From: Paenibacillaceae bacterium UBA6304
GTDB lineage: Bacteria; Bacillota; Bacilli; Paenibacillales; Paenibacillaceae
NCBI GenBank assembly: GCA_002439285.1
Contig: DJTQ01000043.1
Span: forward strand, 1 to 30,097
Length of the DNA: 30,097 bases
Reading direction: 5' to 3'
Positions 8,682-17,912 of the stretch are shown piece by piece (within the stretch, counting starts at the first letter, position 1; every line of letters begins with the position of its first letter). The position numbers were made by a program, and so were the translations under genes. Below the pieces are notes generated by a model. That model searched no databases and had not been told where the DNA came from. It saw only the letters and a program-made list of their open reading frames with translations.

Positions 8682-9623
8682 TTGGCTGATCCTGTAACCG
8701 TTCGCACTCCCAAGCGAAGCTTGGGCAAAACGATACTACAGTATAAGTATTTCTACCTCATGGTGCTGCCGATATTACTCTGGTATGCCCTCTTCAGCTA
8801 TGCTCCTATGTACGGGGTTACGCTGGCATTCAAAACATTTAATTACGGCAAGGGGATTTTGGGAAGTCCCTGGGTCGGTTTGGAGAACTTCCAGACGTTA
8901 TTGACCGATCCTGAATTTCGGAGGGCATTTTGGAATACCGTCATTATCAGTTTAATGAAGTTATTAATTCATTTTCCAATGCCAATCATTCTGGCGATCG
9001 TGTTATATGAATTTTCGAAGACCAAGATCAGAAGGTTCTTTCAGACGATTCTGACCTTCCCGCATTTTATTTCCTGGATCGTACTCGCGGGAATTATTAT
9101 CAATATTCTAAGCAAGGACGGGATCTATAACCAGATCATGATGTTGTTCGGCGGAAATCCGAGCTCCCCGCTCGTGGATGAAGGTGCGTTTCGGCCCGTG
9201 TTATATATCACTCATGTTTGGCGGGAAATCGGTTGGGATTCGATCATTTATTTGGCAGCGCTTTCGGGGATCAACCCGGAGTTGTTCGAAGCAGCCGAGG
9301 TGGATGGCGCGAACCGGTTCCGCAGGCTGCTCAACATTGCATGGCCTGGTCTTAAGAGCACGGTGGCCGTATTGCTGATTCTCCAAGTTGGACAACTATT
9401 AACGCAAGGCTCCAGCTTCGATCAAATCTTTAACATGTATAGTTCACCGGTCTATTCGGTGGCCGACACGATCGATACGTATATCTATAGAACTTCATTC
9501 ACCGTAGGCGGCGATTTCGGTTATATGACCGCTGTTGGCGTGGTTAAATCGGTAATCAGCCTGGTGCTCTTATGGGCGGCCAATACCTTCGCCAAGAAGA
9601 TGGGTGAAGAAGGTCTGTACTAA
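8682..9623 (+). CDS. ABC sugar transporter permease, LplB-like
   Basis: This polytopic membrane protein of about 313 residues has an N-terminal hydrophobic segment containing YALFSYAPMYG and the inner-membrane ABC transporter signature EAAEVDGANRFRRLLNIAWP. This is the first of the two CUT1-type permeases found in LplABC/YtcP-YteP systems. I favour TTG 8682 because AGGTGGGGG lies just upstream; GTG 8670 is an alternative that sits inside that site. No ATPase gene is present, as is usual for this family, which shares a MsmX-like ATPase encoded elsewhere. The likely cargo is an oligosaccharide for the downstream GH20 and GH35 enzymes. Confidence 0.93.
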   Translation: MADPVTVRTPKRSLGKTILQYKYFYLMVLPILLWYALFSYAPMYGVTLAFKTFNYGKGILGSPWVGLENFQTLLTDPEFRRAFWNTVIISLMKLLIHFPMPIILAIVLYEFSKTKIRRFFQTILTFPHFISWIVLAGIIINILSKDGIYNQIMMLFGGNPSSPLVDEGAFRPVLYITHVWREIGWDSIIYLAALSGINPELFEAAEVDGANRFRRLLNIAWPGLKSTVAVLLILQVGQLLTQGSSFDQIFNMYSSPVYSVADTIDTYIYRTSFTVGGDFGYMTAVGVVKSVISLVLLWAANTFAKKMGEEGLY

Positions 9624-9647
9624 TTTGCAAGTAAGGGGGAGAAGCAA

Positions 9648-10547
9648 GTGAATGACACAATGGAAAGAAAGACAAAAAAATGGAGTGCTTTCGATATTGG
9701 CGCCTTCGTGATCTTGGGGCTTCTAGCACTCATTACCTTTTTTCCCTTCTACAATGTTCTAATTATCTCGGTTGCCAAGTTTGAAGCGATCAGCAAAAGC
9801 GACTTTTATATTCTGCCACGCTCGTTCGATCTATCGGCTTACAAACTGTTGCTTCAGGATATGAAGTTTTGGACTTCCATCTTAAATTCGGTCATCGTAA
9901 CCGTGCTTGGAGTTCTGTTCAGCATGACGATCTCTGTTGCAGGAGCCTATGCGCTGTCCAAACGGGGAATGCCCGGTAGGAACGTCATGCTCAGCTTGAT
10001 CTTGTTCACCATGTTTTTTAACGGCGGATTGATTCCGTTTTATCTGATTGTGAAGGATTTGGGCTTTGTCAATAATATCTTCGTCATGATTATACCTGCT
10101 GGCCTTAACACCTTTTACCTGATTATTATGAAGAATTACTTCAATACAATTCCAGAGAGTCTGGAAGAGTCAGCAAAGCTCGACGGAGCGAACGACCTGT
10201 ATATCCTGCTCAAGATCATTATTCCGATTTCAGCTCCATTTATGGCAACATTTGCTCTATTCTATGCCGTGGAAAGATGGAATGAATGGTGGTATGCTTT
10301 GATCTTTATCAGCGATGCTTCAAAAACGCCGCTTCAAATTTATTTGCGGGAAACGCTCATCACCTCTAATTCCTTGCTCGGTCTCATGGCACAAACTATG
10401 GCCGAACAGCAGCAGACCGCGAAGGTTTACACGCCTGCACTGCAAATGGCAGCTGTTGTGGTGTCCAGCATCCCTATCATTGCCGTCTATCCGTTCCTCC
10501 AGAAGCACTTTAATAAAGGGATTATGGTGGGCTCCATTAAAGGATAA
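9648..10547 (+). CDS. ABC sugar transporter permease, YtcP/LplC-like
   Basis: This second permease of the CUT1 importer has 299 residues. It has an N-terminal membrane helix (about 16-36), several further helices, the EAA-type loop (LEESAKLDGANDLYILLKIIIP), and a C-terminal stretch ending in HFNKGIMVGSIKG, which is strongly characteristic of YtcP/LplC proteins. The start is GTG behind AAGGGGGAG. It begins 24 bases after the first permease and precedes the solute-binding gene, giving the normal permease-permease-binding-protein operon order of this family. Confidence 0.94.
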   Translation: MNDTMERKTKKWSAFDIGAFVILGLLALITFFPFYNVLIISVAKFEAISKSDFYILPRSFDLSAYKLLLQDMKFWTSILNSVIVTVLGVLFSMTISVAGAYALSKRGMPGRNVMLSLILFTMFFNGGLIPFYLIVKDLGFVNNIFVMIIPAGLNTFYLIIMKNYFNTIPESLEESAKLDGANDLYILLKIIIPISAPFMATFALFYAVERWNEWWYALIFISDASKTPLQIYLRETLITSNSLLGLMAQTMAEQQQTAKVYTPALQMAAVVVSSIPIIAVYPFLQKHFNKGIMVGSIKG

Positions 10548-10604
10548 GAACATTCAAATACAGAGTATGAGTTATCCTAAACAAGTTAAAGGGAGGTTTC
10601 AAAC

Positions 10605-12233
10605 ATGCGTAGAAAGAAAATATGGACTCTGGCAATGTGTATTACTCTAATGGCTTCGCTGCTCGCAGCTTGCGGCGGAGGTAATAATGACAAAGCGGCA
10701 TCGAACGGGGAAGGCTCAAGTTCAACGAACTCTTCTTCCACGGACAATCCGTATAAGGACCCTATGACCATTTCCGTTGGTTATTGGGACGCGGATGTCG
10801 AAATTGCTAACATTGAAAAAGATAAGATCGTCCAACAAATATTAGAAAAATTCAACATTACCTTAAAACCGGTCAATACGACTTGGGATGACTACGCCCA
10901 AAAGATTCAAATGTGGGCGGCTTCCGACCAATTGCCTGATATCTTCGCAATCGACGCCGTCGGCACGCAATATCAGCGCAAATGGGTTGATCAAGGCGTC
11001 GTCAAGGCGCTGCCGGATCTCACTCCATATCCTAATCTTGCAGAATATTTTGAAGCACCGGATATTAAAGGCTTAAGCGTTGACGGAAAGCATTATACCG
11101 TGCCTCGTCGGATGTTCCCAAGCGTCGATTGGAGTGCGCTGGACCGTGTCGTGCTCTATCGTTGGGACCTCGCCCAGAAGGCCGGCATCACCAAGGAACC
11201 GGAGACATGGGAAGAGTTTGAAGCCATGTTGGATGCTATTGTTAAGGCAGATCCGGAAGGGAAAAATGTTACAGGTTTAACGTCGACGACTACCAAGATG
11301 CTGGGCGGATTTTTCTGGCTGTACGGTAATCCGGTCGCCACAAGCGATGGCAGCGGCAGCGATTTTAAATGGATTAAAGAGGATGGCAAGTATATCCCGG
11401 CTATCTACTCCAAGAAGACTCTTCCAGCACTTCAGAATATGAAAGAGATGTTTAATAAGGGATTGATCGATCCGGATATCGCGCTTGTCAAGCCTTCGGA
11501 TTCCTACGATAACTTTGTGGCGGGCAAATCGGCTGCTCTCCTGAGCGGCGGCGGGTTTATCAATTACAATAAAGAAATTTATGAGAAACGCTGGAAATCC
11601 GCATACCCGGATCAGGATATTACGCAGAGCGTAAAGGTGCTTAAGCCGCTCGTCGGTCCGGATGGAGAACGTTCTCATGCCATCTTCAAGACCTATTGGT
11701 CGGAAAGCTACTTCAGTAACAAGGTTGACGATAAAAAGATGGCCCGGATTATGGCCCTCTATGATTATGTGTTGTCCCCGGAAGGCAAAGATTTGTTGAC
11801 TTACGGCATCGAAGGTGAGGATTACAAGATTGAGGACGGCAAAAAGGTGATGATCGAAACGCGTTCATTGATCGAGAAGTATCCCGCCCGTTTATTCCTG
11901 AAGGAATTGGTGGCGTACGAAACTTCGGACAGATATAACCTGGACGACCCGACGATCGCTAACGAAGCCATCCGGAAAGAAGCCGTGGAATACATCGATT
12001 GGATTTTGAACAATACCAAGGTTCCGGATTACAACATTCTGTTAACTTACATCTCCACACCGACAAAAGATAAATTCTCGGTGCTTGACCACGATGATTT
12101 GCTCAAAATGATGCTTTCCAAGGAATCGGTTGAGGACTCATGGAATAGTATTCTGAAGGATTATAAGGCAAAAGGTCTCGATAAAATGATTGAGGAAGTA
12201 AATGAGAAGGCGAAAGAAGAAGGTATTGAGTAA
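10605..12233 (+). CDS. Extracellular solute-binding lipoprotein of the ABC importer (LipO/YtcQ-like)
   Basis: This 542-residue protein has a lipoprotein signal peptide (basic MRRKK start, hydrophobic stretch, lipobox LLAAC with Cys23), then a Ser/Gly/Asn-rich linker (about 24-48), then a family 1-type binding domain with the early NTTWDDYAQKIQMWAASDQLPD signature region. It should be anchored outside the membrane and hand an oligosaccharide to the two permeases encoded upstream. The length is typical of the large LipO/YtcQ group. An AAAGGGAGG ribosome binding site precedes the ATG. A nine-pair hairpin follows the gene and could stabilise this part of the mRNA, as abundant binding proteins need. 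Confidence 0.93.
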   Translation: MRRKKIWTLAMCITLMASLLAACGGGNNDKAASNGEGSSSTNSSSTDNPYKDPMTISVGYWDADVEIANIEKDKIVQQILEKFNITLKPVNTTWDDYAQKIQMWAASDQLPDIFAIDAVGTQYQRKWVDQGVVKALPDLTPYPNLAEYFEAPDIKGLSVDGKHYTVPRRMFPSVDWSALDRVVLYRWDLAQKAGITKEPETWEEFEAMLDAIVKADPEGKNVTGLTSTTTKMLGGFFWLYGNPVATSDGSGSDFKWIKEDGKYIPAIYSKKTLPALQNMKEMFNKGLIDPDIALVKPSDSYDNFVAGKSAALLSGGGFINYNKEIYEKRWKSAYPDQDITQSVKVLKPLVGPDGERSHAIFKTYWSESYFSNKVDDKKMARIMALYDYVLSPEGKDLLTYGIEGEDYKIEDGKKVMIETRSLIEKYPARLFLKELVAYETSDRYNLDDPTIANEAIRKEAVEYIDWILNNTKVPDYNILLTYISTPTKDKFSVLDHDDLLKMMLSKESVEDSWNSILKDYKAKGLDKMIEEVNEKAKEEGIE

Positions 12234-12258
12234 TCGGGATTGAACCCGAAATACAGAG

Positions 12259-12284
12259 GGGTGCGGCAGTGAGTGGCCGCATCC
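12259..12284 (+). other. Intra-operon hairpin after the binding-protein gene
   Basis: GGGTGCGGC (12259-12267) pairs with GCCGCATCC (12276-12284), nine pairs including one G-U, around an 8-nt loop. No clear U-tract follows (CTTCTATAATTTGG), so it is more likely an mRNA-stabilising or partial-attenuation element than a full terminator. Confidence 0.5.
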
Positions 12285-12306
12285 TTCTATAATTTGGAGG
12301 GAAGCG

Positions 12307-14208
12307 ATGATGATAACCGGAATTCGCTTGAAGGGATTAAATGTGCAGCAGTTGTCGGCGGTCTCCGAAGTGGCGGGAATTCTGAACATCCGAATGGATC
12401 AGAAAGGCATACCGGTGAATTGTAAGAAGCAAGGGAAAGGCATCCGGGTGTTTTATGGCGCGGGTCAGGCTACGATCGAGTACGAGAAGGAGCATCAGTT
12501 GATTCGGGCGGTCAGCCGCTTTCTCGAGCTCGCACGCCGGGGAGAAGAAACGTTTGAAATTAAGGAACAACCGGCTTATGATCAACTTGGCTTTATGGCG
12601 GACTGCTCGCGTAATGCTGTTCTTAACGATCAGGGCTACAAGGAATTAATCCGTCGTTTAGCGCTCATGGGTTATTCGTCGGTTCAACTGTATACGGAAG
12701 ATACGTATGAACTGGAGGAATATCCTTACTTCGGTTATTTGAGAGGGAGATATACAGGCGAACAAATTCAGGAGATGGACCAGTACGCTGCGCTCTTTGG
12801 CATAGAACTGGTTCCTTGCATTCAAACGCTAGCCCATCTAGGTCAAACCTTGAAATGGCAGGCTCATGCGCCGCTGGTAGATTGTCAGGATATTCTCCTG
12901 ATCGACGAGCCTCAAACCTATGATTTGATCGATCGTATGTTTGCTTTCCTGTCCACAAATTTCCGCAGCCGCCGAATCAATATCGGCATGGATGAAGCGC
13001 ATATGATGGGACTCGGCAAATATCTCGACAAGCACGGGTACCATGATCGTTCAACCCTGATGCTTAAACACTTCGGCAGGGTGATGGAGATCGCCAGAAA
13101 ATATGGTTTCCGTACGATGATGTGGAGCGATATGTTTTTCCGCTTGGCCAGTTCGGGAGAATATTATGATACGGAGAGTCCGATTCGCCCTGACATTATT
13201 GAAATGATTCCCGAAGATGTTACGTTGGTCTACTGGGATTACTACTCGGAGAAGCAGGAAATTTACGATGGAATGCTTCGCAAACATAAGCAGCTCAGCG
13301 ACAATATCGGGTTTGCGGGCGGAGCCTGGAAGTGGATGGGCTTTGCCCCGAACAACGAATTCAGCCGCAAGGTTGGCCAATTAGCGCACGAGGGCTGCAT
13401 CAAATACGGCGTTAAGGATGTGTTAGTCACTGCCTGGGGTGACAATGGCGCCGAGGCGTCCGTCTTCTCGGTGCTTCCTTCCCTTCAACTCTGGGCGGAG
13501 TTATGCTACACGGGACGTTCGGAGGAAGATGATATCCGGGAGAGATTCAGCACTTGTGCGGAAGGCAATTACGATGACTTCATGGCCCTAGATGCGGCTA
13601 ATCTGGTTCCCGGCAACCCCGCACCCGGAGGGAATTCCATCAATCCGGCAAAGTATTTGTTGTATCAGGATATTTTGTACGGGTTATTCGACCGCCATGT
13701 CGTACCGGATGCTTACTCGGAGCATTATCGGTTGAGTGCGGAAAGGCTTGAACAAGCGCTATCGCGTAATCCGGCTTGGCAGCCCCTATTCTCCGTCCAG
13801 GCAAGCTTATGCCGCTTGCTCAAGGTCAAGAGCGAAGCAGGTATTCGCATTAGGGATGCATACCGCCGAGGAGATTCGGAGACATTGGCCCGTTTCGCAG
13901 ATGTGACTTTACCGCAGCTTTCCGCTTTGGCCGGCCGGTTCATGGACGAATACCGGGTCCAATGGGAGAAGGAAAACAAAATATTCGGGCTTGATGTCTT
14001 TGATCTGCGGATGGGAGGCCTGCTTCAGAGAATTCGGACCGCCATTTCTCGAATCCAGCGCTACGTGGAGGGGGAACTGGATCGGATTCCGGAATTGGAA
14101 GAGGAACTTCTGACCTTCGACGGCCTCGTTGATGCAGATGGTCCAAGGGCGATCAGCGCGAATTTATGGCATACGATTGCGACACCTTCCGTGATCGCAG
14201 GGGTGTAG
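12307..14208 (+). CDS. GH20-family beta-N-acetylhexosaminidase-like enzyme
   Basis: This 633-residue cytoplasmic protein has no signal peptide. Residues about 90-330 match the GH20 barrel: GFMADCSRNAVLN near the barrel entrance, LVPCIQTLAHLGQTLKW, and the catalytic Asp-Glu pair D229-E230 in INIGMDEAH. It resembles the shorter GH20C-type exo-enzymes that release terminal GlcNAc or GalNAc. The C-terminal ~200 residues are a helical extension typical of this subgroup. TTTGGAGGG precedes two adjacent ATGs (12307, 12310). It lies between the transporter and the GH35 gene, implying sequential exo-cleavage of an imported Gal/HexNAc oligosaccharide. The substrate linkage is inferred. Confidence 0.88.
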   Translation: MMITGIRLKGLNVQQLSAVSEVAGILNIRMDQKGIPVNCKKQGKGIRVFYGAGQATIEYEKEHQLIRAVSRFLELARRGEETFEIKEQPAYDQLGFMADCSRNAVLNDQGYKELIRRLALMGYSSVQLYTEDTYELEEYPYFGYLRGRYTGEQIQEMDQYAALFGIELVPCIQTLAHLGQTLKWQAHAPLVDCQDILLIDEPQTYDLIDRMFAFLSTNFRSRRINIGMDEAHMMGLGKYLDKHGYHDRSTLMLKHFGRVMEIARKYGFRTMMWSDMFFRLASSGEYYDTESPIRPDIIEMIPEDVTLVYWDYYSEKQEIYDGMLRKHKQLSDNIGFAGGAWKWMGFAPNNEFSRKVGQLAHEGCIKYGVKDVLVTAWGDNGAEASVFSVLPSLQLWAELCYTGRSEEDDIRERFSTCAEGNYDDFMALDAANLVPGNPAPGGNSINPAKYLLYQDILYGLFDRHVVPDAYSEHYRLSAERLEQALSRNPAWQPLFSVQASLCRLLKVKSEAGIRIRDAYRRGDSETLARFADVTLPQLSALAGRFMDEYRVQWEKENKIFGLDVFDLRMGGLLQRIRTAISRIQRYVEGELDRIPELEEELLTFDGLVDADGPRAISANLWHTIATPSVIAGV

Positions 14209-14228
14209 GCAGAAAGGAAGAAGTGACT

Positions 14229-15977
14229 ATGAGTAACTTATCCATATCGGGCGACCAGTTTCTCTTGGACGGCCAGCCGTTCCGTCTTCTCTCCGGGGCG
14301 CTGCATTATTTCCGGATCGTTCCGGAATATTGGCGGGATCGTATGCTGAAGCTGAGGGCTTGCGGACTGAATACGGTAGAAACTTATATTCCTTGGAATT
14401 TGCACGAACCGGAGGAAGGCTGCTTTTATTTTGAAGGCCTGGCTGACATCGAAGCCTTCGTTCGACTAGCCGGGGAACTGGGACTGCATGTGATCCTGCG
14501 GCCGAGCCCATTCATTTGTGCCGAATGGGAATTCGGCGGCCTGCCCGCATGGCTGCTTGCGGATGACAACATGCAGCTGCGTTGCAATTACAGACCTTAT
14601 TTGGCTAAAGTTGACGCTTACTTTGACGAATTGCTTCCGCGTTTGCGGCCTCTGTTAAGCACCCAAGGCGGACCTGTGCTGGCGTTGCAGGTTGAAAACG
14701 AATACGGGAGCTATGGAACCGACAAAGCTTACTTGAATTACTTGAAAGAAGGAATGATCGCCCGCGGCATGGACGTGCTGCTCTTCACCTCGGACGGAGC
14801 CGAGGATCGGATGCTCCAAGGCGGGATGATCGCCGGGGTGTTCGCCATGGTTAATTTCGGGTCACGTGCCAAAGAATCCTTCGCCAAACTGCGTGAATAT
14901 CAGCCGACGGGGCCGCTGGTATGCATGGAATTCTGGAACGGGTGGTTTGACCGATGGATGAAGCCGCATCAGACCCGTCCCGCAGTCGAAGTGGCGGAGA
15001 CGCTGGACGAGATGCTGGCTTTGGGTGCTTCTGTTAACTTTTACATGTTCCACGGAGGCACCAACTTCGGATTTATGAATGGAGCGAATTTGTTCGATGT
15101 ATATGAGCCCCTCGTAACCAGCTACGATTATGACACGCTGCTGGACGAATCCGGTAGGCCGACGGATAAATTTTACGCTGCTCGAATCATCATCGAGAAA
15201 TATGTGGATTTGCCGCCGCTGGATTTGCCTCCATGCATTGAGTCACGGGCATTCGGGAAGGTGCGGATGACGGAGTCTGCGCCGTTATTCACCCAATTGG
15301 ATGCCTTGTCTCATCCCGTGCACAGATCGAGTCCCGAACCGATGGAGAAACTCGGGCAGGCCTATGGATTTATTTTATATTCAACGAAGATCACGGGACC
15401 AAGCAGTGGAAGGGAGCTAATTCTGCAAGAGGTTCGTGACCGTGCGCTGGTGTTCGCCAATGGGTCGTTTATTGGTGCCGTTGAACGCTGGGATCCAAAA
15501 GGAATACCTTTGGAAGTACCGGCTGAGGGGTTGCACCTCGATATCCTGGTGGAAAACATGGGACGCGTAAACTATGGCCCGCAGCTTCGTGATCCGAAAG
15601 GTATTACATGCGGGGTTAGGCTCGGCTATCAATTCTTGCACGACTGGACCATTCGTTCCTTGCCGTTGACGGATTTAAGCGGGCTGACATTTGCACCTCT
15701 TGATGTTAGTCAGGAATGCGCTCAACCCGTCTTTTGCCGGGGCAGTCTTCATGTCGACGAACCGGCCGATACGTTCTTAAGACTGGATGGCTGGGGCAAA
15801 GGGCAGGCTTTTATCAACGGTTTTAATTTGGGCCGCTATTGGGATAAGGGACCGACTAAAACACTGTACGTGCCGGCCCCGCTTCTGCGTCAAGGCGAGA
15901 ACGAACTGATATTGTTCGAACTGCATGGTGTAAAAGATCCAGTCGTTTCATTTGTGGATCAGCCGGATTTTGGATGA
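14229..15977 (+). CDS. GH35 beta-galactosidase, intracellular
   Basis: This 582-residue enzyme has the GH35 signature GGPVLALQVENEYG with acid/base E158, and the nucleophile E234 in CMEFWNGWF. The C-terminal half carries two jelly-roll-like domains ending in a GxxxxNGFNLGRYW-type segment. The length matches the compact BgaC-type enzymes that cleave terminal beta-1,3-linked galactose. ATG 14229 was chosen because AGAAAGGAAG precedes it and the domain begins immediately; a longer frame from 14166 overlaps the GH20 gene. It starts 20 bases after the GH20 stop and is the last gene of the transporter operon. There is no signal peptide. Confidence 0.94.
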   Translation: MSNLSISGDQFLLDGQPFRLLSGALHYFRIVPEYWRDRMLKLRACGLNTVETYIPWNLHEPEEGCFYFEGLADIEAFVRLAGELGLHVILRPSPFICAEWEFGGLPAWLLADDNMQLRCNYRPYLAKVDAYFDELLPRLRPLLSTQGGPVLALQVENEYGSYGTDKAYLNYLKEGMIARGMDVLLFTSDGAEDRMLQGGMIAGVFAMVNFGSRAKESFAKLREYQPTGPLVCMEFWNGWFDRWMKPHQTRPAVEVAETLDEMLALGASVNFYMFHGGTNFGFMNGANLFDVYEPLVTSYDYDTLLDESGRPTDKFYAARIIIEKYVDLPPLDLPPCIESRAFGKVRMTESAPLFTQLDALSHPVHRSSPEPMEKLGQAYGFILYSTKITGPSSGRELILQEVRDRALVFANGSFIGAVERWDPKGIPLEVPAEGLHLDILVENMGRVNYGPQLRDPKGITCGVRLGYQFLHDWTIRSLPLTDLSGLTFAPLDVSQECAQPVFCRGSLHVDEPADTFLRLDGWGKGQAFINGFNLGRYWDKGPTKTLYVPAPLLRQGENELILFELHGVKDPVVSFVDQPDFG

Positions 15978-15999
15978 AATCATTTTAAATTTCAATTAA

Positions 16000-16037
16000 G
16001 CGCAGGCTTCCTTGAGGGGAGGGCTGCGTTATTTTTG
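16000..16037 (+). terminator. Probable terminator of the transporter/GH20/GH35 operon
   Basis: GCGCAG... pairs with ...CTGCG(T) around an imperfect inner helix (GCTTCC / GGGAGGG), followed by TTATTTTTG. The T-rich tail and position 23 bases after the GH35 stop support termination, though the helix contains bulges. The rest of 15978-16284 has no convincing gene. Confidence 0.5.
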
Positions 16038-16200
16038 ATAGTAGGCGGTCACTCAATCACAGGCCTTATCAAGCATTGAAAGACGAGGGGAGGAATGGAT
16101 CTAGAGGGGTTGTTAGAATGCAAGGAAAAAGCTATGATAAGCTCTGTAAATGCGTGAACGAATATGAAAGGGATTAGCAGTTTTATTTCACGCTCGGATA

Positions 16201-16214
16201 TGTATGCGCTTTCA
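16201..16214 (+). promoter_or_regulatory. Catabolite-responsive element (cre) upstream of GH43
   Basis: TGTATGCGCTTTCA matches the CcpA operator consensus TGWAANCGNTNWCA with one mismatch. It lies 71 bases before the GH43 start, where CcpA binding would repress transcription in the presence of preferred sugars. No clear -35/-10 pair was resolved around it. Confidence 0.55.
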
Positions 16215-16284
16215 AATATAGAGGCGATCGGGTTTCTAGTTTATAAAGTAGCGCATCCCCAAGTAGAGAAGGAGGAGATAGGAT

Positions 16285-17796
16285 ATGGAGAAAACGACGA
16301 TCACAAATCCGGTGATTTGGGCTGACGTACCGGACGTCAGCGTCATCCGAGTAGGGACGACGTTCTATATGGTGAGCACGAGCATGCATTCCATGCCGGG
16401 CTGCCCGATCATGAAATCTGACAATTTACTGCATTGGGAGCTGGTGAACTATGTCTTCGATACGCTTGAGGACCACGACGCGCATCAATTGCTCGACGGA
16501 ACGGGCATATACGGCAACGGCTCGTGGGCTGCCAGTCTGCGCTACCATAAAGGGATGTACTATGTATGTTTCTCGTGCAATGACATGGACCGGTTCTATA
16601 TATACCGGACGAACGACATCGAGCACGGTCGTTGGGAGCGATCACTTCTCGGCGGGCTTCATCATGATCCGGGTTTGCTGTTTGATGATGACGGCCGCGT
16701 CTATGTGTTCTACGGCAACGGCGATATCTATATCACGGAGCTAACACCGGATGCGACTGCGTTGAAGCCGGGCGGTGTCAACCGCTTGTTGTTCGAGACG
16801 GAACGGGAAGGGATCGGGTTGCGAGCCGAGGGCTGCCATGCATATAAGCTAAACGGATTTTATTATCTGTTCTTTATCGAATGGCCGAAGGTTGGCAACT
16901 GCCGCCGCTGGCAGATTGTCTATCGTTCAAGGGAATTGTTGGGACCGTACGAGCATCGCGTTGTGCTTGATGACGATATGGGTTACCACAACAAAGGTGT
17001 TGCGCAAGGGGGGATCGTCGATACGCCGGCGGGAGAATGGTACGCCGTTCTGTTTCAGGATCACGATGCAGTAGGCCGGGTTCCCTGCGTCGTCCCTGTT
17101 CGTTGGGAGAATGACTGGCCGGTATTTGGAATCGACGGTAAAGTGCCGAAAGCATTCGAAGTGGAGTTGCCAAATACAATGCCGAAGCCGCTTGTCATCA
17201 GCGACGACTTCGACTATGACGAGAATAAATTGGCGTTAAACTGGCAATGGAACCATAACCCCGACAATCGGCTATGGTCCGTAACGTCGCGTCGGGGGCA
17301 CCTTCGGCTAACTACGGGGCGTCCGGTGCAAAGCGTAGAATACGCCCGGAACACGTTGACGCAGCGGACGGAAGGGCCGCACTGCACGGCGATGGCGAAG
17401 GTGGACATTACCGGGATGAAACCGGGCGATCGTGCCGGGCTGGTTGCCTTGCAACATGATTTTGGCACCGTCGGCGTGCAAGTGGAGGAAGACGGCAGCC
17501 GATACATTGCGATGACTGCTGCTTCCGGGGGCGGCGCCGAAACCATGATCGAGCGCGTTCGTTACGAAGGGAGCACCATCTATCTCAAAATCATATTTAA
17601 TTTCGAAAACAGTGCGGACAGAGCCGTGTTTCACTATTCCACGGACGGCAACCGGTGGGAAAACATCGGCCGCCCGCTGCAGCTTAAATATACGCTGGAT
17701 CACTTTATGGGCTGCCGAATCGGGTTGTACAGCTACGCGACGAAGGAAGCGGGAGGATTCGCCGACTTTGATTATTTCCGTTATTGCAGGAATTAA
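16285..17796 (+). CDS. GH43 family beta-xylosidase/alpha-L-arabinofuranosidase-like
   Basis: This 503-residue protein has an N-terminal GH43 five-bladed propeller (about 5-290) and a C-terminal beta-sandwich of the GH43_C2 type (about 305-500). The catalytic residues visible are base D17 in the ADVPDVS motif, pKa-modulator D128 in LHHDPGLLFDDDG, and acid E182 in RAEGCHAYK. There is no signal peptide, so it acts in the cytoplasm on imported oligosaccharides. GGAGGAGATAGG precedes the ATG. It is a single-gene unit with a cre site upstream and a strong terminator after it. The choice between xylosidase and arabinofuranosidase cannot be made from sequence reading alone. Confidence 0.92.
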   Translation: MEKTTITNPVIWADVPDVSVIRVGTTFYMVSTSMHSMPGCPIMKSDNLLHWELVNYVFDTLEDHDAHQLLDGTGIYGNGSWAASLRYHKGMYYVCFSCNDMDRFYIYRTNDIEHGRWERSLLGGLHHDPGLLFDDDGRVYVFYGNGDIYITELTPDATALKPGGVNRLLFETEREGIGLRAEGCHAYKLNGFYYLFFIEWPKVGNCRRWQIVYRSRELLGPYEHRVVLDDDMGYHNKGVAQGGIVDTPAGEWYAVLFQDHDAVGRVPCVVPVRWENDWPVFGIDGKVPKAFEVELPNTMPKPLVISDDFDYDENKLALNWQWNHNPDNRLWSVTSRRGHLRLTTGRPVQSVEYARNTLTQRTEGPHCTAMAKVDITGMKPGDRAGLVALQHDFGTVGVQVEEDGSRYIAMTAASGGGAETMIERVRYEGSTIYLKIIFNFENSADRAVFHYSTDGNRWENIGRPLQLKYTLDHFMGCRIGLYSYATKEAGGFADFDYFRYCRN

Positions 17797-17811
17797 ACTA
17801 TTTAAATAAGG

Positions 17812-17850
17812 AAAACGGCAGCCGGATTTTAGTCCGGCTGCCGTTTTTTT
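17812..17850. terminator. Bidirectional terminator between the two GH43 genes
   Basis: A perfect 15-bp stem (arms 17812-17826 and 17833-17847) with a TTTTAG loop is flanked by AAAA on the left and a T7 run on the right. It lies 16 bases after one GH43 stop and 63 bases beyond the 3' end of the convergent one, and fits intrinsic termination in both directions. Confidence 0.93.
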
Positions 17851-17912
17851 AATTTTATTTACAACCAAGTAAGAGGATCCGGAGTAAGCCGAAGCCATGT
17901 GTGAAACGCGCG

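Noticed and set aside
16118..16177. 19-codon frame ATG CAA GGA AAA before the GH43 gene
   Set aside because: No clear ribosome binding site and no similarity to known leader peptides; too short to support.
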